Positions 27,401 through 39,291 of a stretch of 64,000 nt of DNA are shown in pieces. The stretch lies in assembly GCF_011745365.1 (NCBI RefSeq), contig NW_024468913.1, positions 1,178,001 to 1,242,000 on the forward strand, in the 5' to 3' direction. Each line of letters opens with the position of its first letter. The stretch's first letter is position 1. A model generated the notes under the pieces. That model was given only the letters and a program-made list of their open reading frames with translations. It was not told the origin of the DNA and searched no databases. This DNA comes from Cryphonectria parasitica EP155. Its lineage: Eukaryota; Ascomycota; Sordariomycetes; Diaporthales; Cryphonectriaceae. A program made the position numbers and the translations under genes.

Positions 27401-29186
27401 AACGCAATCTTTCGGCCAAACACCTAATCGACATGATCAAGACCAAGCATGAGGAACAGAAACGCTCGAAGTCGGCTCGCACCAAAACTGACCGCTATCA
27501 GTACTTGTGGAACTTTGAGGATAAGGATGTTCTCCTTGATCTGTTGAGATTCATGTTCCTGTACGCCACGAACAGTGGACAACATGGTGCCAACGAGAGA
27601 GAGCGTATCCAGGACTTCTTTGAGGAGTTTATCCCACAATTCTTCGATCTCCCGGAGGACAAGGTCTCTGAAAAGCTCGCGGGCATCGACCGAGAATCTG
27701 GCGATGAGGATGGGGAAGATGTAGCACCTGCCGAGCTGCCCAACGGACGGTCAGGTCGCCGCAGAGGGAAGACGAACCTACTGCGCGCCGTCATTGACCC
27801 CGACCGCAACGGAAGCAAATCACGCAATCACAAGGAGGGCAGCAATGCATCCGGAAGCAAGGAGACCACTCCCGATGCGAATTCTGGGAATGAGGAGGAG
27901 ATGCCGGACGCCGTCGAAGAAACCTCTGTGCCCGAAGTTGGCGCCAACGACCGGTGGCTGGCAACGGCGCCAGTGCCTACCGTCGTCTCCGGCGACAACA
28001 TGTATGGGGATATGGAGATCAAGTCAGATGGGCTTTTTCCTCGGCGCTGGTACAACTTCTACTGCAACCAGACCCTCTACGTATTCTTCAGCATCCTCCA
28101 CGTTCTATACACCCGCCTGAAGAGCGTCAAGGAAAATACCGAGAGCGTCAAGCAAGAGATTGCGCGTGAGGAGATGGAAAAGCCTGCTAAGAAGCTCCGG
28201 CTCATCCACGACGAGTCCAAGTACTTTGCCGGCCTCGAGGAGCACCAGTTCTGGCCGCGCACGGTGAAGCTGATTGAGGATTACATCAACCAGGACGAGG
28301 ACGAGAATGTGTACCAGGACACGTTGAGGCGCTACTACCTCAAGAATGGTTGGACACTCTACACGATCCAGGACCTCCTGAAGACACTGTCTCGCCTGGC
28401 CTTGGTCTGCAACAGTAACGACAGCAAGGACAAGACGAGCGAGCTGATCACGCAGCACTTCAGCCACCGGCAGACCGAGGACACTTCTTTCCAGCTCGAG
28501 CTTAGCGCCCGCAGGTTTGCTGAGAAATGCGTCAAGGATGGCGAAATGTTTGTGCTGACTTGGGTATGTTTACTACTCTTTACGACAATCAAATTAAAAG
28601 ACAGATGCTTACATTATTGCAGTTCCCTGGGAAGAGCGAGGCGACCATCCGCTGGCTGCAGAAGGATGATATGACATTTCACACGGACGAAATGGGCCTG
28701 CAGGAGCGGTGGCAGTACTACATATCCTCTTGGATCCGAACCGAGCCCACTGAGGGGGTATCACGCACTGGCCTGCAGAAGGTCGTTCTAACGCGCAATC
28801 TGCCCTCGGGCGACGCCGACTCAGACAGCGAGAACCAGCCAAAGGCGATCTCATTTAGAGAAGGCCTGGTGCTCAAGATCTGTGTCAACACGGCAAAGAT
28901 TATCTACGAAGAATTCACCTCAAATTATTTCATCTACAATCTCGCCAGCGGCTCGGACGAGGAGCGTGCTAAGCGCGAGTTGAAGTCCAAGACCATCACC
29001 GAGATCCGAAACCAAAACTTCATCGAGAAGATGGCCATGAACAGTCCATGGATGAAGAACCTCAGCCAAGAGGAAGTCCAGCAGGCGAAGGAGGACTACC
29101 AGAAGTGGAAGGATGAAGGTATTCCACCACCGTCTCGAGCCGAGGACGACGAGCCGATGGGCGATGCTCCAGGTCGTGGCTCATGA
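24482..29186 (+). CDS. SIN3: SIN3 transcriptional corepressor, paired amphipathic helix protein
   Basis: The model is join(24482..25045, 25148..25248, 25306..25891, 26032..28563, 28623..29186), 1448 residues, all GT-AG with matching phases. A Gly/Pro-rich N-terminus is followed by PAH1 (about residues 189-255, [20 protein letters not shown]), PAH2 (about 404-470, [20 protein letters not shown]), PAH3 (about 600-660, [11 protein letters not shown]) and the histone-deacetylase interaction domain (about 674-775, [19 protein letters not shown]). A long C-terminal Sin3 corepressor region follows. The protein is the scaffold that joins DNA-bound regulators, through PAH domains, to the Rpd3/HDAC complex in the nucleus. 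Introns interrupt PAH1 and PAH2 inside the helices. An acidic linker follows the HDAC region (about 27690-27960). The length fits filamentous fungal SIN3 proteins. Confidence 0.97.
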
Positions 29187-30048
29187 CGGGCCTGAATGAC
29201 CGTGGTTTAACAGCAAAGTAATTCGCGGTCAAAGACGAAAGATAATTTCTCTGTCTGCTGGCTGGCAGCACTTCGAGGTCACTGTGGGTGACTGATTGCT
29301 TACCCTTTGTTCGAAGCTCGTCGTGCCATAGTATGGCGGACGAGCGGTAGCTTTGGAGGGAATATCGGGGTGGGATGACGATTGTATCACTTTGTGCATA
29401 TCTCGATAATTTCGTCTTTAGTTTCTTTTCTCTTCTTTCATTTCCCCCTCTCCTTTCTTTCTTCGGAACAGGAAGATGGGCATGTGCGACTGATCGGGGG
29501 TTCGAAATTCTCCAGAATACAAATACCAGGGGAGGGGACACGGAGTCGTTGTGGGCAGGTGTTTTGCGGAGACCCTCTTTGCATGTTGAATTAGCCTCAT
29601 CACGGCTGCGAACAGTTCTCTATACTACTGATACAGGAAGAATTCCACATACTTTGCATTTGCGCCAAACGCAATTGACAGAGTTCTTTGTTCATGTCCA
29701 CTGACTGGCCCTGGTGGCCTTGTCCGGCGGTTTTGGGAGAAGCGGCTGGTGACGAGTTTTGTAACGGTTAAATGTACCCCAGATTTCCCACCCCACGCCG
29801 GGGAACTCCCCCAAACTCCGCAAGCCTGCATCTTGTATGCACAATTCAACCCCGGTAGGACGGCACATCGGCTATATATGCTTGTTGTGCATGGTCATGT
29901 TAATAGTATGGCCACGCCCACAATGGCCGCGCCCTCTCAGGCAAGCTCGTAGATCATATATTCTGAGATTAGTACTGATGAGACTTAAATCATCTCCAGC
30001 TTCTTACATTGACTGTGCTTGTGCAAATCCCTCCCCAACCAATCAAAC
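29187..30048. other. Intergenic region
   Basis: About 860 bases between two genes on the same strand; it should hold the SIN3 3' UTR and the promoter of the ligase gene. No gene is seen. Confidence 0.5.
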
Positions 30049-31939
30049 ATGCCCATCTCGTCCCCTTATCCGCCTCTACAGGTTGAGGTGACCAATGTGT
30101 TGGACTACGCCTTCCCCACCAACTTGACGCCCTCTGACGAGCCGTTGTGGATTGACAGCGAGGATCCCTCCAAGGCATTGTCAGCTAGACAGGCGTTGCA
30201 ATGGATCAAGAGGACGTCATTTGGGCTCACCAGGCTGGGTCTACAGAGGGGCGATGTGGTGATGTTGTATACGACAAACCACATCTTCATACCGCCTGTG
30301 TATTACGGTATCGTCGGCGGTGGCTTCGTCTTCAGCGCTGCGAATCCTACTTATACGGTGCCTGGTCAGTGTGTTTGTGAATGTTCTTATGGTGCTGAGC
30401 GCGTAATAAAGAGGAGCAAGGCCAGAAAACTAATCATTCGATTGGCACAGAACTGGTCCACCAGATGCAGAACCTGGGTGCAAAGGTGCTCCTCGTGCAG
30501 CCCGAGCTCCTGGGGCCCGCACTGGAGGCGGCGTCCCAAGCAGGCATACCGCGGGGCCGCATCTTCCAGTTCACAGACGACGAGGTACCGACCCGGCAGG
30601 GCATCGCGGACTGGCGCAGCAGCATGGTGGGAACCGCGGCACAGGGCAACGCCTACCAGTGGCCCAGGTTCTCCGTAGACGAGGCCAAGACGGCCGTGGC
30701 CACCATCAACTTCAGTTCGGGGACCACGGGACTCCCCAAGGGGGTGTGCATCTCCCACGCCAACCTCATTGCCAACGCGGCACAGACCATATTCATGCTC
30801 CACGCGGAGCAAAGACCCAGCCGTGACGTCAGCCGCACGCCGGACAGGTACGTGGGCATGCTCCCGCTGTACCACGCCTTCGGGCAGAGCTGGGTCATGT
30901 TTGTGGCGCTGCGGCTGCAGGTGCCGACGTACATTATGCGCACGTTCCGCTTCGAGGCCTTCCTGCAGGCGGTGCAGCGGTACGGGGTGACAATGCTGCA
31001 GGTGCCGCCGCCGGTGCTGACGATGCTGTGCAAGCGGCCCGAGACGGCGCAGTACAAGCTGACGACGCTGCGGGAGGTGGTGAGCGGGGCGGCGCCGCTG
31101 AGCCGTAGCTTGCAGAACGAGGTGCAGAGGCGGTTTGGCGTGCGGCTCTACCAGGGGTGGGGGATGACGGAGGTTACGTGTGGCGGGATGCTGGTGCCTG
31201 CTGGGGTCAGTGAGGAGAGCGGGAGCGTCGGGGTGTTGGTGCCTGAGACGGAGGCGAGGCTGGTGGATGAGGCGGGCGGGGAGATTGGGAGGCCTGTGCA
31301 GCCGGGCAGGAGCGAGAGGGGCGAGCTGTTTGTGCGGGGCCCGCAGGTGTGTCTCAGGTATTGGCGCAACGAGGCTGCCACGAAGGAGACCCTGGTGGGT
31401 GATGGGTGGTTGAGGACGGGCGATGTCTGCGTGGTGGACGAGAGGGGCTGGTTTTGGATTGTGGACCGTAAGAAGGAGCTCATCAAGGTAAATGGGCTCC
31501 AGGTTGCGCCGGCGGAGCTGGAGCAGGTCCTGTTGGAGAATGAACATGTTGCTGATGCCGCTGTCGTCGGTATCACGATGTAAGTGGTGGTTCTCTTTTC
31601 TCCATCTCTTTCCCTCCCTCCCTTCGTTCCAGTTTTCTGGATTCGGTTGTTTCTAATTAGAGTACTGCATTACCTGACAGTGACGACCATGAGTGGCCAA
31701 GGGCGTACGTTGAATTGCAGGCTAGTTCACGAGGAAAAGTCGGGCCTGAGAATATTACAGAATGGATCAAGCCAAAGGTGGCTAAGCATAAACATCTCGC
31801 CGGAGGGGTTGTCTTCGTTGATGAGGTGCCCAGGCTACAGAGCGGCAAGATCCAGCGGAAAGTCATGAAGGACTGGGCAAAGAGAGATGCAGAGGAATTG
31901 CAGAGGGCTGGCAAGACAGTCTTCAAAGCTCGGATCTAG
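30049..31939 (+). CDS. 4-coumarate:CoA ligase-like acyl-adenylating enzyme
   Basis: The model is join(30049..30364, 30451..31579, 31681..31939), 567 residues, with donors GTCAGT and GTAAGT and consistent phases. I use the ATG at 30049 because the N-terminus then matches fungal 4CL-like proteins (MPISSPYPPL then TNVLDYAF). The AMP-binding P-loop INFSSGTTGLPKGV is at about residues 191-204. LPLYHAFG, YQGWGMTE, GWLRTGDV and DRKKELIKVNG follow as expected for the ANL superfamily. The C-terminal catalytic Lys is K538 in SGKIQRK. The enzyme should activate an aromatic or fatty carboxylic acid as acyl-AMP and transfer it to CoA. The substrate is unknown. The C-terminus KARI is not a canonical peroxisomal signal. 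Codon use is strongly GC-biased between 30450 and 31560. Confidence 0.9.
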
Positions 31940-32692
31940 ACTTCTAAAGTACTTAGAGTTGGTCATGGGGCAATTATGGTGATTAGTTAAGAACTTGGCG
32001 GCAAATGTTTGGCCATTCTGAATGTGATAGAAGGGTTAGCTCAGGTTGAAAAGAATCGAAATCAGAGATTCCGACGATCTGGCAGTTCTTTACCTTACCC
32101 TTTTACCTACTCAGCATATTCATTCAATTTAAGTATAGATAGTCTCCTATAAGTTGCTACTGTCCCTTTTCTTTTGCGTCATCCTCACTCAGCTCATAAT
32201 TACCTAGTCCTTCCATCGAAGAGAGTCAACATGAAAGAAGAAACACACTTCGATCACGAGTATGCAATCACCGTTCACAGTCAGATCCTACGGTTTCCAA
32301 GGTTCCAGCTAGCATCACCATTCCCTCACTTTGCTACTACTAATCTAGGCTGCTAGAGCTACCAAGTGAAGCCACATGCACAGCTTTTGAGTTGCTGCTG
32401 ATTTCGTCCCAACTCTCGACTTCCCATTAGCGTAAGTAATACTATATTTCTCGACGCGACATGAATCACACTGTTGACACAACTTCAGAACTGTTTGTGG
32501 TTGAACCTCCAGGTTGGGCTCACACCTTTTCGACTTCGAGCCACAGATTCATTTAATGAGGGAGTTCGCAATAACAAAAGCAAAAGCAGCCGCGCTTCCT
32601 AATTACAGCGCTCATTTTCCAACTATCGCGTACCAGATTGTCTTCAAACCTCCACACAACCCCAAGAACACCAAAGTCCCACTTCAATCAGC
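31940..32692. other. Intergenic region
   Basis: About 750 bases, moderately AT-rich, no gene recognised. Confidence 0.5.
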
Positions 32693-33530
32693 ATGATGGT
32701 GCCCCTTCGCCTTGCTGGCCATGTCACACGCGACGAGGGCGTATATCAGTTCCCTCCCGTCATCATGTTCTTAGGCCTCCTCGCCCTGTGCTCTGCCATC
32801 ATGCTGCCAGTTCTTTGGTTTCTTTGGTGGATGCGCAACATCAATCGGAAGCGTAAGTCCCCCCCCCCCCACACCCCCTTCGTTTGTTCTCCCCTTTCCA
32901 CCCCATGAGCGCTACTATCTTACCTTACATGACAGGTTCTAATTCGTCAATATTGAACAACAGATGAGACCGCCTCCGTCAACAGCCACCGAGGATCTTT
33001 ACACCGTTCTCGAATTGGTCGACAACAACAAGGACAGCAACGAGCCACTCCTGCCGCAGTCGATTGTCAGCCGCGCACACAACCACGGTCGCCCCTCTTC
33101 GCCTCCCAGATGGGACGCTTTACAAAGTCCACGGGTCAGTCCATCGCTACGTCTTCTCGAGCTGCTTGGAACAAGGGTAGAAAGCACTTTGGTTGGCCTA
33201 GTCGTCCAGGCGTTGGCACGGACGATGGCATTGGTAAGTCATGAACAGCATCAACACCCGACCGTTCGTCCCATGAAGGATAAAGTGAGAGTATATGACT
33301 TGCTGGCTCATAACTTCCTCTTCTCTACAGAGCTTCCCATAATGAAGCAGCGCGCTTGGCAGGAGCTTGCCTCCGGTACCGATCTCACGCTCCCCATCAG
33401 CATCAGCACCAACGATCAGACCAAGCCTACAGCCTCGCAGGCGGGAGAAGGACAGTCAAAGTTGCGTGACATTCGCGTTGACGGGCAGGAACCAAAAGCT
33501 GAGCATACCATTGGACTTGCCCTAGCCTGA
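32693..33530 (+). CDS. Small single-pass membrane protein, unknown function
   Basis: The model is join(32693..32852, 32964..33233, 33331..33530), 209 residues. Donors GTAAGT (32853 and 33234) and acceptors CAACAG and CTACAG join with consistent phase. A second ATG directly after the first could also start the protein. The N-terminus is short; one strongly hydrophobic segment (about residues 23-46, FLGLLALCSAIMLPVLWFLW) is followed by a positively charged MRNINRK, which suggests an outside-in orientation. The remaining ~160 residues are polar, rich in Ser, Arg, Gln and Thr, with no domain I recognise. The splice sites are good, so the gene is probably real. No function is proposed. Confidence 0.6.
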
Positions 33531-33951
33531 GCGACGAAGAAGGCAGGTGGGGAAACGAAACGCTGGGGTAGGTACTCAAGTAGTTCTTACTCAGATTGTC
33601 AAAGTATGGCTCTTGCGTTGTTCTTCGTGGGGAAGGAGCACCTCCGAACAAACACGTCACAAGTCATAATGAGGTTCTGTGTGGGACCACTTGAAATGAC
33701 GAAAGAATAATTACTTGAACGAAACAAGCTTCTGTTCTGTGGTACCACAATTACAATACATTATAATGAGAAATTTCAAACGCTCCGCCCGTGATGAAAA
33801 CAGCCAAACGCTTCGACCCGCTCGCTCTGCTGAATGACAAAAGAAAAGAGAAAAAGAAGAATGCAAAAAGTATTCGTGAAGTTCATACAGGTGTTCCAAG
33901 AAGAAAAACTCTTTCCACCCACTACCAGCAGTTGTCGACCACCTGGTTCGA

Positions 33952-35211
33952 TTACCGACCTCCACTACTTATTCCCCTCCTCCAGCTGCCCTGCTGGAAA
34001 TTCCTTAGCAGAAGCTCCCTCCACCTCGTCCTCTCCTTCGTCTGCAGCTCACACACCTCCATCATAGGCAGGCTCGGCAGTGGCTTCTCAGGAGGCGGAT
34101 ACGGCGGCGGCGCGCAGAGCTCGGAGCCCAATCCACCCGTCAGCGGCATCGACGCCGACGAGAACCTCTTCTGCCGCTGGTGTGCCACCACGAAGGAGGC
34201 CGAGGACGACGAAGGCTCCCGCCGCTCGGCAATATCGGCCATACTGCTGACACCCACGCTCAGGCGCCGCGCCCGAAGTAGCGAGCCGTCGGAGTAGTAG
34301 GCGCGTAGGTGGCGGGTACGGTTGATGCGGCGGATGGAGCGGGCCTTGCCGCCGCCTGCGCTGCTGGTTGTGGCCATGGTGAGCGTGGTCAGGGTCGAGG
34401 CATTGCTGAGCCGCTTGTAGGCCCGGCTGCTGAGGATGCATGGCGCCGTGGCCACCGTGTTGGCCGTCAGCGTCGAGGCGTTACTGAGGCGCTTGACGCT
34501 CCGGAGCGACGCCGTGCTGCTGCTGCCGATACCACCATCACCACCACCAACGCTGCTGGGCCCGGCGTACAAGGTCCCAATGACAGTGGCCGCAGAGGGC
34601 CGTCGTCGCAGAGGTCTGGCGGCCGGGTGGCGCTGGCGCTGGGCGAGGCAGTCCCGCCAGCCGAGGTCCTCGAACGAGTGTTTGAAGTTGAGGTCGGGTG
34701 ACTGGATCTCGATCTCGGGTATTATTAATGAGGGCTGTTCCTCGTGCACGTTGTCCAGCAGGGGCAGCGTGGCGGTGGACTTCCTTTGCGAGAGGTAGGC
34801 GTCCCAGTCCTGACAGCCCTCGGGGAGCGCGGGTTTCGGAGGCGGTGTGGGGGCCGCGGGTGTCTCCGTCCGGCGGTTGGAGGATGAGTCCTCGACCCGG
34901 GGGACCGGTTTTGCTATTGTTTTTGCTGGTACTGATGATGCGGTGGTTGTGGAGGTGGCAGTCGTTGTTGTTCTCGTTGCCGTTGTCGTCGTCGTCGTCG
35001 TCGTCGTCGTCGTCTTGTTGTTCGAGATGGGAATCATCAGCAGGTCGGCACCATGGTGCTTCTCGTCTAGTATTGGGACAAGGAGTACCGCCGAGGCCAT
35101 ATGGTGACTTGACGGGGACATCCTTGACAGGGCAGTGGGCGGGCCCGAGTAAGACTCCTCGCGAAGGGCGGCTGAGGAGGGAATTGGGGCAGGTGCCGAC
35201 ACGCGAAGCAT
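33952..35211 (-). CDS. Low-complexity Ser/Thr/Pro-rich protein, unknown function
   Basis: A single-exon frame of 419 residues from an ATG at 35209-35211. It contains a polythreonine stretch encoded by a trinucleotide repeat (34985-35014), a conserved-looking block EGCQDWDAYLSQRKSTATLP, and FKHSFEDLGWRDCL. The peptide KRLSNASTLT occurs twice about 30 residues apart. Near the C-terminus is a proline-rich segment with a PPPY motif (APPPYPPPEKPLPSLP), the class of site bound by WW domains. The overlapping plus-strand frames are shadows. No enzyme domain or membrane segment is seen. It may be a disordered regulatory or cytoskeletal adaptor, but that is inference. Confidence 0.65.
   Translation of the reverse strand: MLRVSAPAPIPSSAALREESYSGPPTALSRMSPSSHHMASAVLLVPILDEKHHGADLLMIPISNNKTTTTTTTTTTTATRTTTTATSTTTASSVPAKTIAKPVPRVEDSSSNRRTETPAAPTPPPKPALPEGCQDWDAYLSQRKSTATLPLLDNVHEEQPSLIIPEIEIQSPDLNFKHSFEDLGWRDCLAQRQRHPAARPLRRRPSAATVIGTLYAGPSSVGGGDGGIGSSSTASLRSVKRLSNASTLTANTVATAPCILSSRAYKRLSNASTLTTLTMATTSSAGGGKARSIRRINRTRHLRAYYSDGSLLRARRLSVGVSSMADIAERREPSSSSASFVVAHQRQKRFSSASMPLTGGLGSELCAPPPYPPPEKPLPSLPMMEVCELQTKERTRWRELLLRNFQQGSWRRGISSGGR
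34985..35014. repeat. (GTC)10 trinucleotide repeat
   Basis: Ten perfect GTC units. On the minus strand, in the frame of the surrounding gene, they encode a run of threonines. As a multiple of three it can change length without a frameshift. Confidence 0.9.
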
Positions 35212-37190
35212 GTTTGATGGCTTTTGGTTTTTGGGAAGAAGATAGGGAGAGGAGGGGAGGAGACGACACGAGAGTCCGTGTGTTTCTTGTGCAAAGAAGC
35301 ACGCGAGAGGATGGCAAGACTCTATGGTCTAACGTAAATTGTTACCAAACGAAAAGAAAGAAGAGCAAAGTCGAGAGCATGAGAACCCGAGGCTCATGTT
35401 CTACAGCTATATACCAGACCGTCTGTTCAACCACCATCCCACGAACGAACACGACACCTAACAGTGGCCCCAGCCCAAACCATGACAAACATGAGCAAGC
35501 TAGTTCGCTGGCTGGTCAGTTGAGTCACCTGTCGAGGAGGGAATCCCATCTCGGCGGTCTGGGGGCTCCAGCCTTGGACGCCAATTCCAGGCGCAGCAGC
35601 AAGGAGGAGAGCAGCCCCACTGACCACTGTGGTGGCCGACGCGTCGCCTCGAAAAAGGTCCTCCTCCTACAATCCTCTCTACCTTACCTACTTAGGCGCT
35701 TTTCTTCTCTGTCTTTCTCTGGCTGGCTTGTTGGGAGGGTCACACGGTCGGACACCGAGATAGCGGTATCCAGCGCAGGGGTCTGAAATGGCTCACCAAG
35801 GAGGAGCCCAAGCTCAAGCCCAGCCCAGCAGCCCAACTTGTCGAGTGAGGCGCTCAGGTCAGAGGAGGGAGGGCGGATGGTCCGACTCGTCGGCACGACG
35901 AGGCAAGTGGAGCCATGGAGACTTGATGTGCTGTCAATGTCAGGCTCCAGTGCAGGTTTATCCGGGAGCGCTCACCGCGGGCAAAATATTTAGGAATTGG
36001 TCCGTGGGATTTGGGAAAATGGGGACTGGAGAGAGAGCATGGGGCAAGGAAGGTGACCCAAGGTCAAGGCGTAGAACATGTGCCTCCTGGATGAGACGTG
36101 GTGCTGCAGCAGCGTGAACTGGTCTCTGCCAATCAACGGTAGTTGGGCTCTGTCGAGGGTTGTCTCCATAACTGTGCATGAGGCAAATCAGATTCCATGA
36201 TCTGGATCCACTTCCCTTTTTGAGAAAGGGTTTGTGGGGCACGGGGCTCTAAATACAGTAAAAAAAAAAAAGAATGAAAGAAAGGAAAACGTGCTGGCAG
36301 GGTAAGTATAACGTACTATTAGGGAGGAGTGCATGGCCTATAATAAGACCTAGTAGGTTTTCAAGCCCAACAGTCACAGAACTGCAGAAGAAGGAGGAGG
36401 ATCCACACAAGGAAACTTACTAATCTGTACACCCTGGGGAACTAGGTTCCTGCAGCGAACGAGGACAGGCGTCCTGTTTCCCTACTTCTCGGCGCATCGG
36501 TCCCCGCGCCTGTTTCTTTCCCTAACATACCCACTCCTCCCCCTTGGGGTCTGTCTCATGCTCGATGCTTCATGCGATCCCCATACCCACAAAGAAAGCA
36601 TGCGTCGCAATGTGCCACGTCCATCTCAACCTAGCAAGCTCACGGGTGTGAAAAGTGGAAAGTAGTGGAAATGTTGGCAGGGACGCTTGGGTGGATTGAG
36701 CAAACGATACAACATTGAAGATAAAAAACCGGAGGCAAGAGAGATAGGACTCCACGGGGCCCCCCCAGCTTTCGACGTGTTTGGAAGCTGAGCTGAGGGT
36801 GCAGCTGATTAGTCTGCTGTTTGTTGTCCTTGCGACGGCTCGTGGACCCGGCCTTGATGTTGGCCTCGACTTGTTTGGCTTGATCATGTAAACATGTTTC
36901 GATTGGCGCCGATCGGACATCCGACGATAATTATTAGCACGAGGGTAATTCTGTACCATTACAAAGACATAAAGACAAAAAGAGAAATCGGCAGAGATCT
37001 TGAGCTTTGGGCAGAGGCTGAACCTCGTCCCAAAAGTTTAATCGTATCGATAACAATCGCAAGGGACCTCCTAGCATCCTCCAAGAACGACAAATGATAT
37101 TCCCAATATTCAGCGGCTCGTTTGTGTCGCGGTTACTGAAAAATGGCTGTACATAACTCCCTGTCATTATTCACATATGATTTGATTGCT
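35212..37190. other. Intergenic region
   Basis: About 2 kb between the low-complexity protein gene and the split regulator. Several frames are open by chance, but no domain or splice pattern supports a gene. Confidence 0.45.
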
Positions 37191-39058
37191 TCAAAACATG
37201 CCCCATTCGCTGGTCGTTGTACCCATATCAAATCCCCAGTTCGTTGCCCATGTCTCAAAATCGTTGCTGTCAAAGTCACTCAGGCCCATGCAAGGAGTCG
37301 CTACGTCTCCTGGCGGCCCCAGAGCGGGCTCCTCGCTGCCCGGCTGCTGTTCACCACCTGGCCTGTGGGCTGTTGTAGCAATAGAGGCTCCACCCTGTTG
37401 TAGATCTCCCGGGATCTTATTACCATTACTACTTGGATTACCCGCCCGGATCGCGGTGCCGGGGCCAGCCATGCTATGCTCCAGGACCTGGTCGAGCTTT
37501 CTGGACATGCTCTTGGCCGCTTGTGCGCAGAACGTGTAGTGCGGCTCCTCGGGGCTGGCGAGGGCCTCCAGCTGCGACACCAGCACGGAGAGGTTGCGGA
37601 ACAGGGTGGGTTTGCTTATGGAAGGCGGGAGGCTTCGTGCTGGATCTCGCACGGCGTCTTGCAAGGCGGTGATTCTGTGTTGATTTATAATGGATTCACA
37701 GTCAGTTCTGCACGTTCTTTTCTGATGGCATATTCGCCAACCAAGGAGTTGCTGCTTGACTTCTTCCCTCAGAGTATCGGAAGGTTGCTGGGACGTGTCG
37801 TTTGCCACGTCATCTTTTTGAAATGAAATAATACGATAGTGTCAATGGAGATAAGGAAACATCACTTACAGAACCACGGCACTGGGCAGTGCATAGAAAA
37901 GTAACTAGATAGATTTTTCGGTTGTTCCAGTCAGCCATCTATCACAAATCCAGTCTGCTCGGGGCAAAGGAACAATAATTACATCCTCGGCCAGATCGCA
38001 GAGGAATGGCTTGTTGCCGCGCTCCATGACACACATAATGACACCCTGGAGCATCCTTGCAGAGATCTCGAGCAGTTCGGGTGAAGGGACTGCACTACTG
38101 CCTCTGCTGATCGACCTAATGATGTGGAAGTCGATGTGTACGAAGGTTAGGTGTGCTCTCATGAGTATTTGGCGGATAATGTTGGGTAAGTCGGACGGTA
38201 TCTGGTTTGGATCCTCCCCGTATCGGAGGTGCTGGGGAAGGGAATTCCAGGCTTCGTGGCACCGGACAGATAGATTCCTAAGGCACACTCAGTCGAAAGC
38301 TCGCTTCATTTTAGACAAGGCAATAAATATATACCTTAGCTCACTTCCATCAACTGGCTGGGTCAAGTGAAACTGTGCCTCGATGAATTGTTCACGAATT
38401 CCACCAACAGTATATCGCAGCCGTGTCCACGTCGTCGTCCTGTAACCGCCGTCTTTATTCCATCCATTTGGTGTCAATTTCCTGAGCAGCTGACCCAGAT
38501 CATCTTGCTGCAGTGTAAAGAGGTCGTCTTCCGACAAGTCCAGGGGCGGCTTGCAATCCGCATATCGACTTGGTACTCGAGGAGGCTGGTTGAAGATGGC
38601 CGACCATGCTTTGTCGAAATTAAATATAATGGCAAAGAACCTCCTTCGATACTCGGACAGAAAGAACGGCATAGACTCGTCCGAAAGTGCTGCCTCGCGG
38701 TGTAGGCCCAGGGCGTACATGTCAGTGACAACGTCGCTTAGTTTCCGCCAGACGCTCAAGCCTACCATTCTCTTAGATTTAGTGACGACAAGCCTTGGGC
38801 GAAATCCAGAGGGAATGGTTAATTGTTATGGTGGAACTTACTTGCGCTACCCTCAAGGCTTGTGCAGCATTGCATAACCTCATAGGCTAGCCACAGGATT
38901 ACGTCGTTGAGCTGGGGCGAGAGCTCGCGGGCAAGCTGGAGGCTTAAGCTCGCGCACCGGAACAGCTTGTGCGCAAACCCGTCCTCTTTGTGCTCGGCAT
39001 ACCAGTTGGAGATGTAGTCAAAATAGCAGCGTGCTGCTACGGCGCATACGAGACCCAA
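37191..39058 (-). pseudogene. Zn2Cys6 transcription factor, C-terminal part (split by insertion)
   Basis: This is the 3' portion of the regulator whose 5' portion lies at 57546-58324. Reading from the insertion point, exons run 39058-38842, 38761-38335, 38277-37983 and 37904-37870, joined by GT-AG introns at 38841-38762 (GTAAGT), 38334-38278 (GTATAT) and 37982-37905 (GTAATT, branch GCTGAC, acceptor CTAG). A last exon ends at 37191. The product is the fungal-specific middle homology region, with GLHREA, FFLSEYRRRFFAIIFNFDKA and, across the third intron, LLFYALPSAVV. Apart from the insertion I see no stop. The final junction (donor GTAAGT at 37869) joins in frame only to an acceptor near 37770, otherwise it is one base off; that end of the model is uncertain. 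The family controls transcription, often of neighbouring metabolic genes; the target is unknown. Confidence 0.8.
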
Positions 39059-39291
39059 TGTAGAAGGCACTCTAGGGGCTGTACAAATGGTAGAAGGGAA
39101 GATGATTCTTCAATTAATCTATCTCAAGGCATGCTTGCCAATTGCCTTCTATATAGAAGGCAATTAGCACTAGTCCCAACTGAGCTAGCGTATCTGGCGA
39201 CTCACTGCCTTTCCATTGAATGGCCCAGGCCAGTGAGTCAGGGTGGCTACCCAGGCCTCATTCACCTAAGGCCCCTATGGCCACTGCTACA
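39059..39291 (-). repeat. Outer element LTR (left copy, 3' LTR)
   Basis: A 233-bp direct repeat of 57313-57545 with five differences, all transitions (four where this copy has T and the other C, one G/A). It contains a perfect 26-bp palindrome at 39140-39165 centred on CTATATAG, possibly the TATA region, and a second inverted pair GACTCACTG/CAGTGAGTC around 39200-39240. Confidence 0.95.

Noticed and set aside
30387..31547. Minus-strand ORF of 386 residues
   Set aside because: It is a shadow of the CoA-ligase exon created by strong third-position GC bias.
34309..35786. Plus-strand ORFs of 130-362 residues
   Set aside because: They are antisense to the better-supported minus-strand frame, and part of their openness comes from the GTC repeat and GC bias.
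37905..37907. Apparent in-frame TAG in the C-terminal part of the split regulator
   Set aside because: It is the acceptor (CTAG) of an intron with donor GTAATT at 37982 and branch GCTGAC; splicing gives the expected LLFYALPSAVV, so it is not a nonsense mutation.
38819..39070. Separate small gene starting inside the left LTR
   Set aside because: Its first codon is GTG within the LTR; the frame is simply the host regulator's exon read out into the element.
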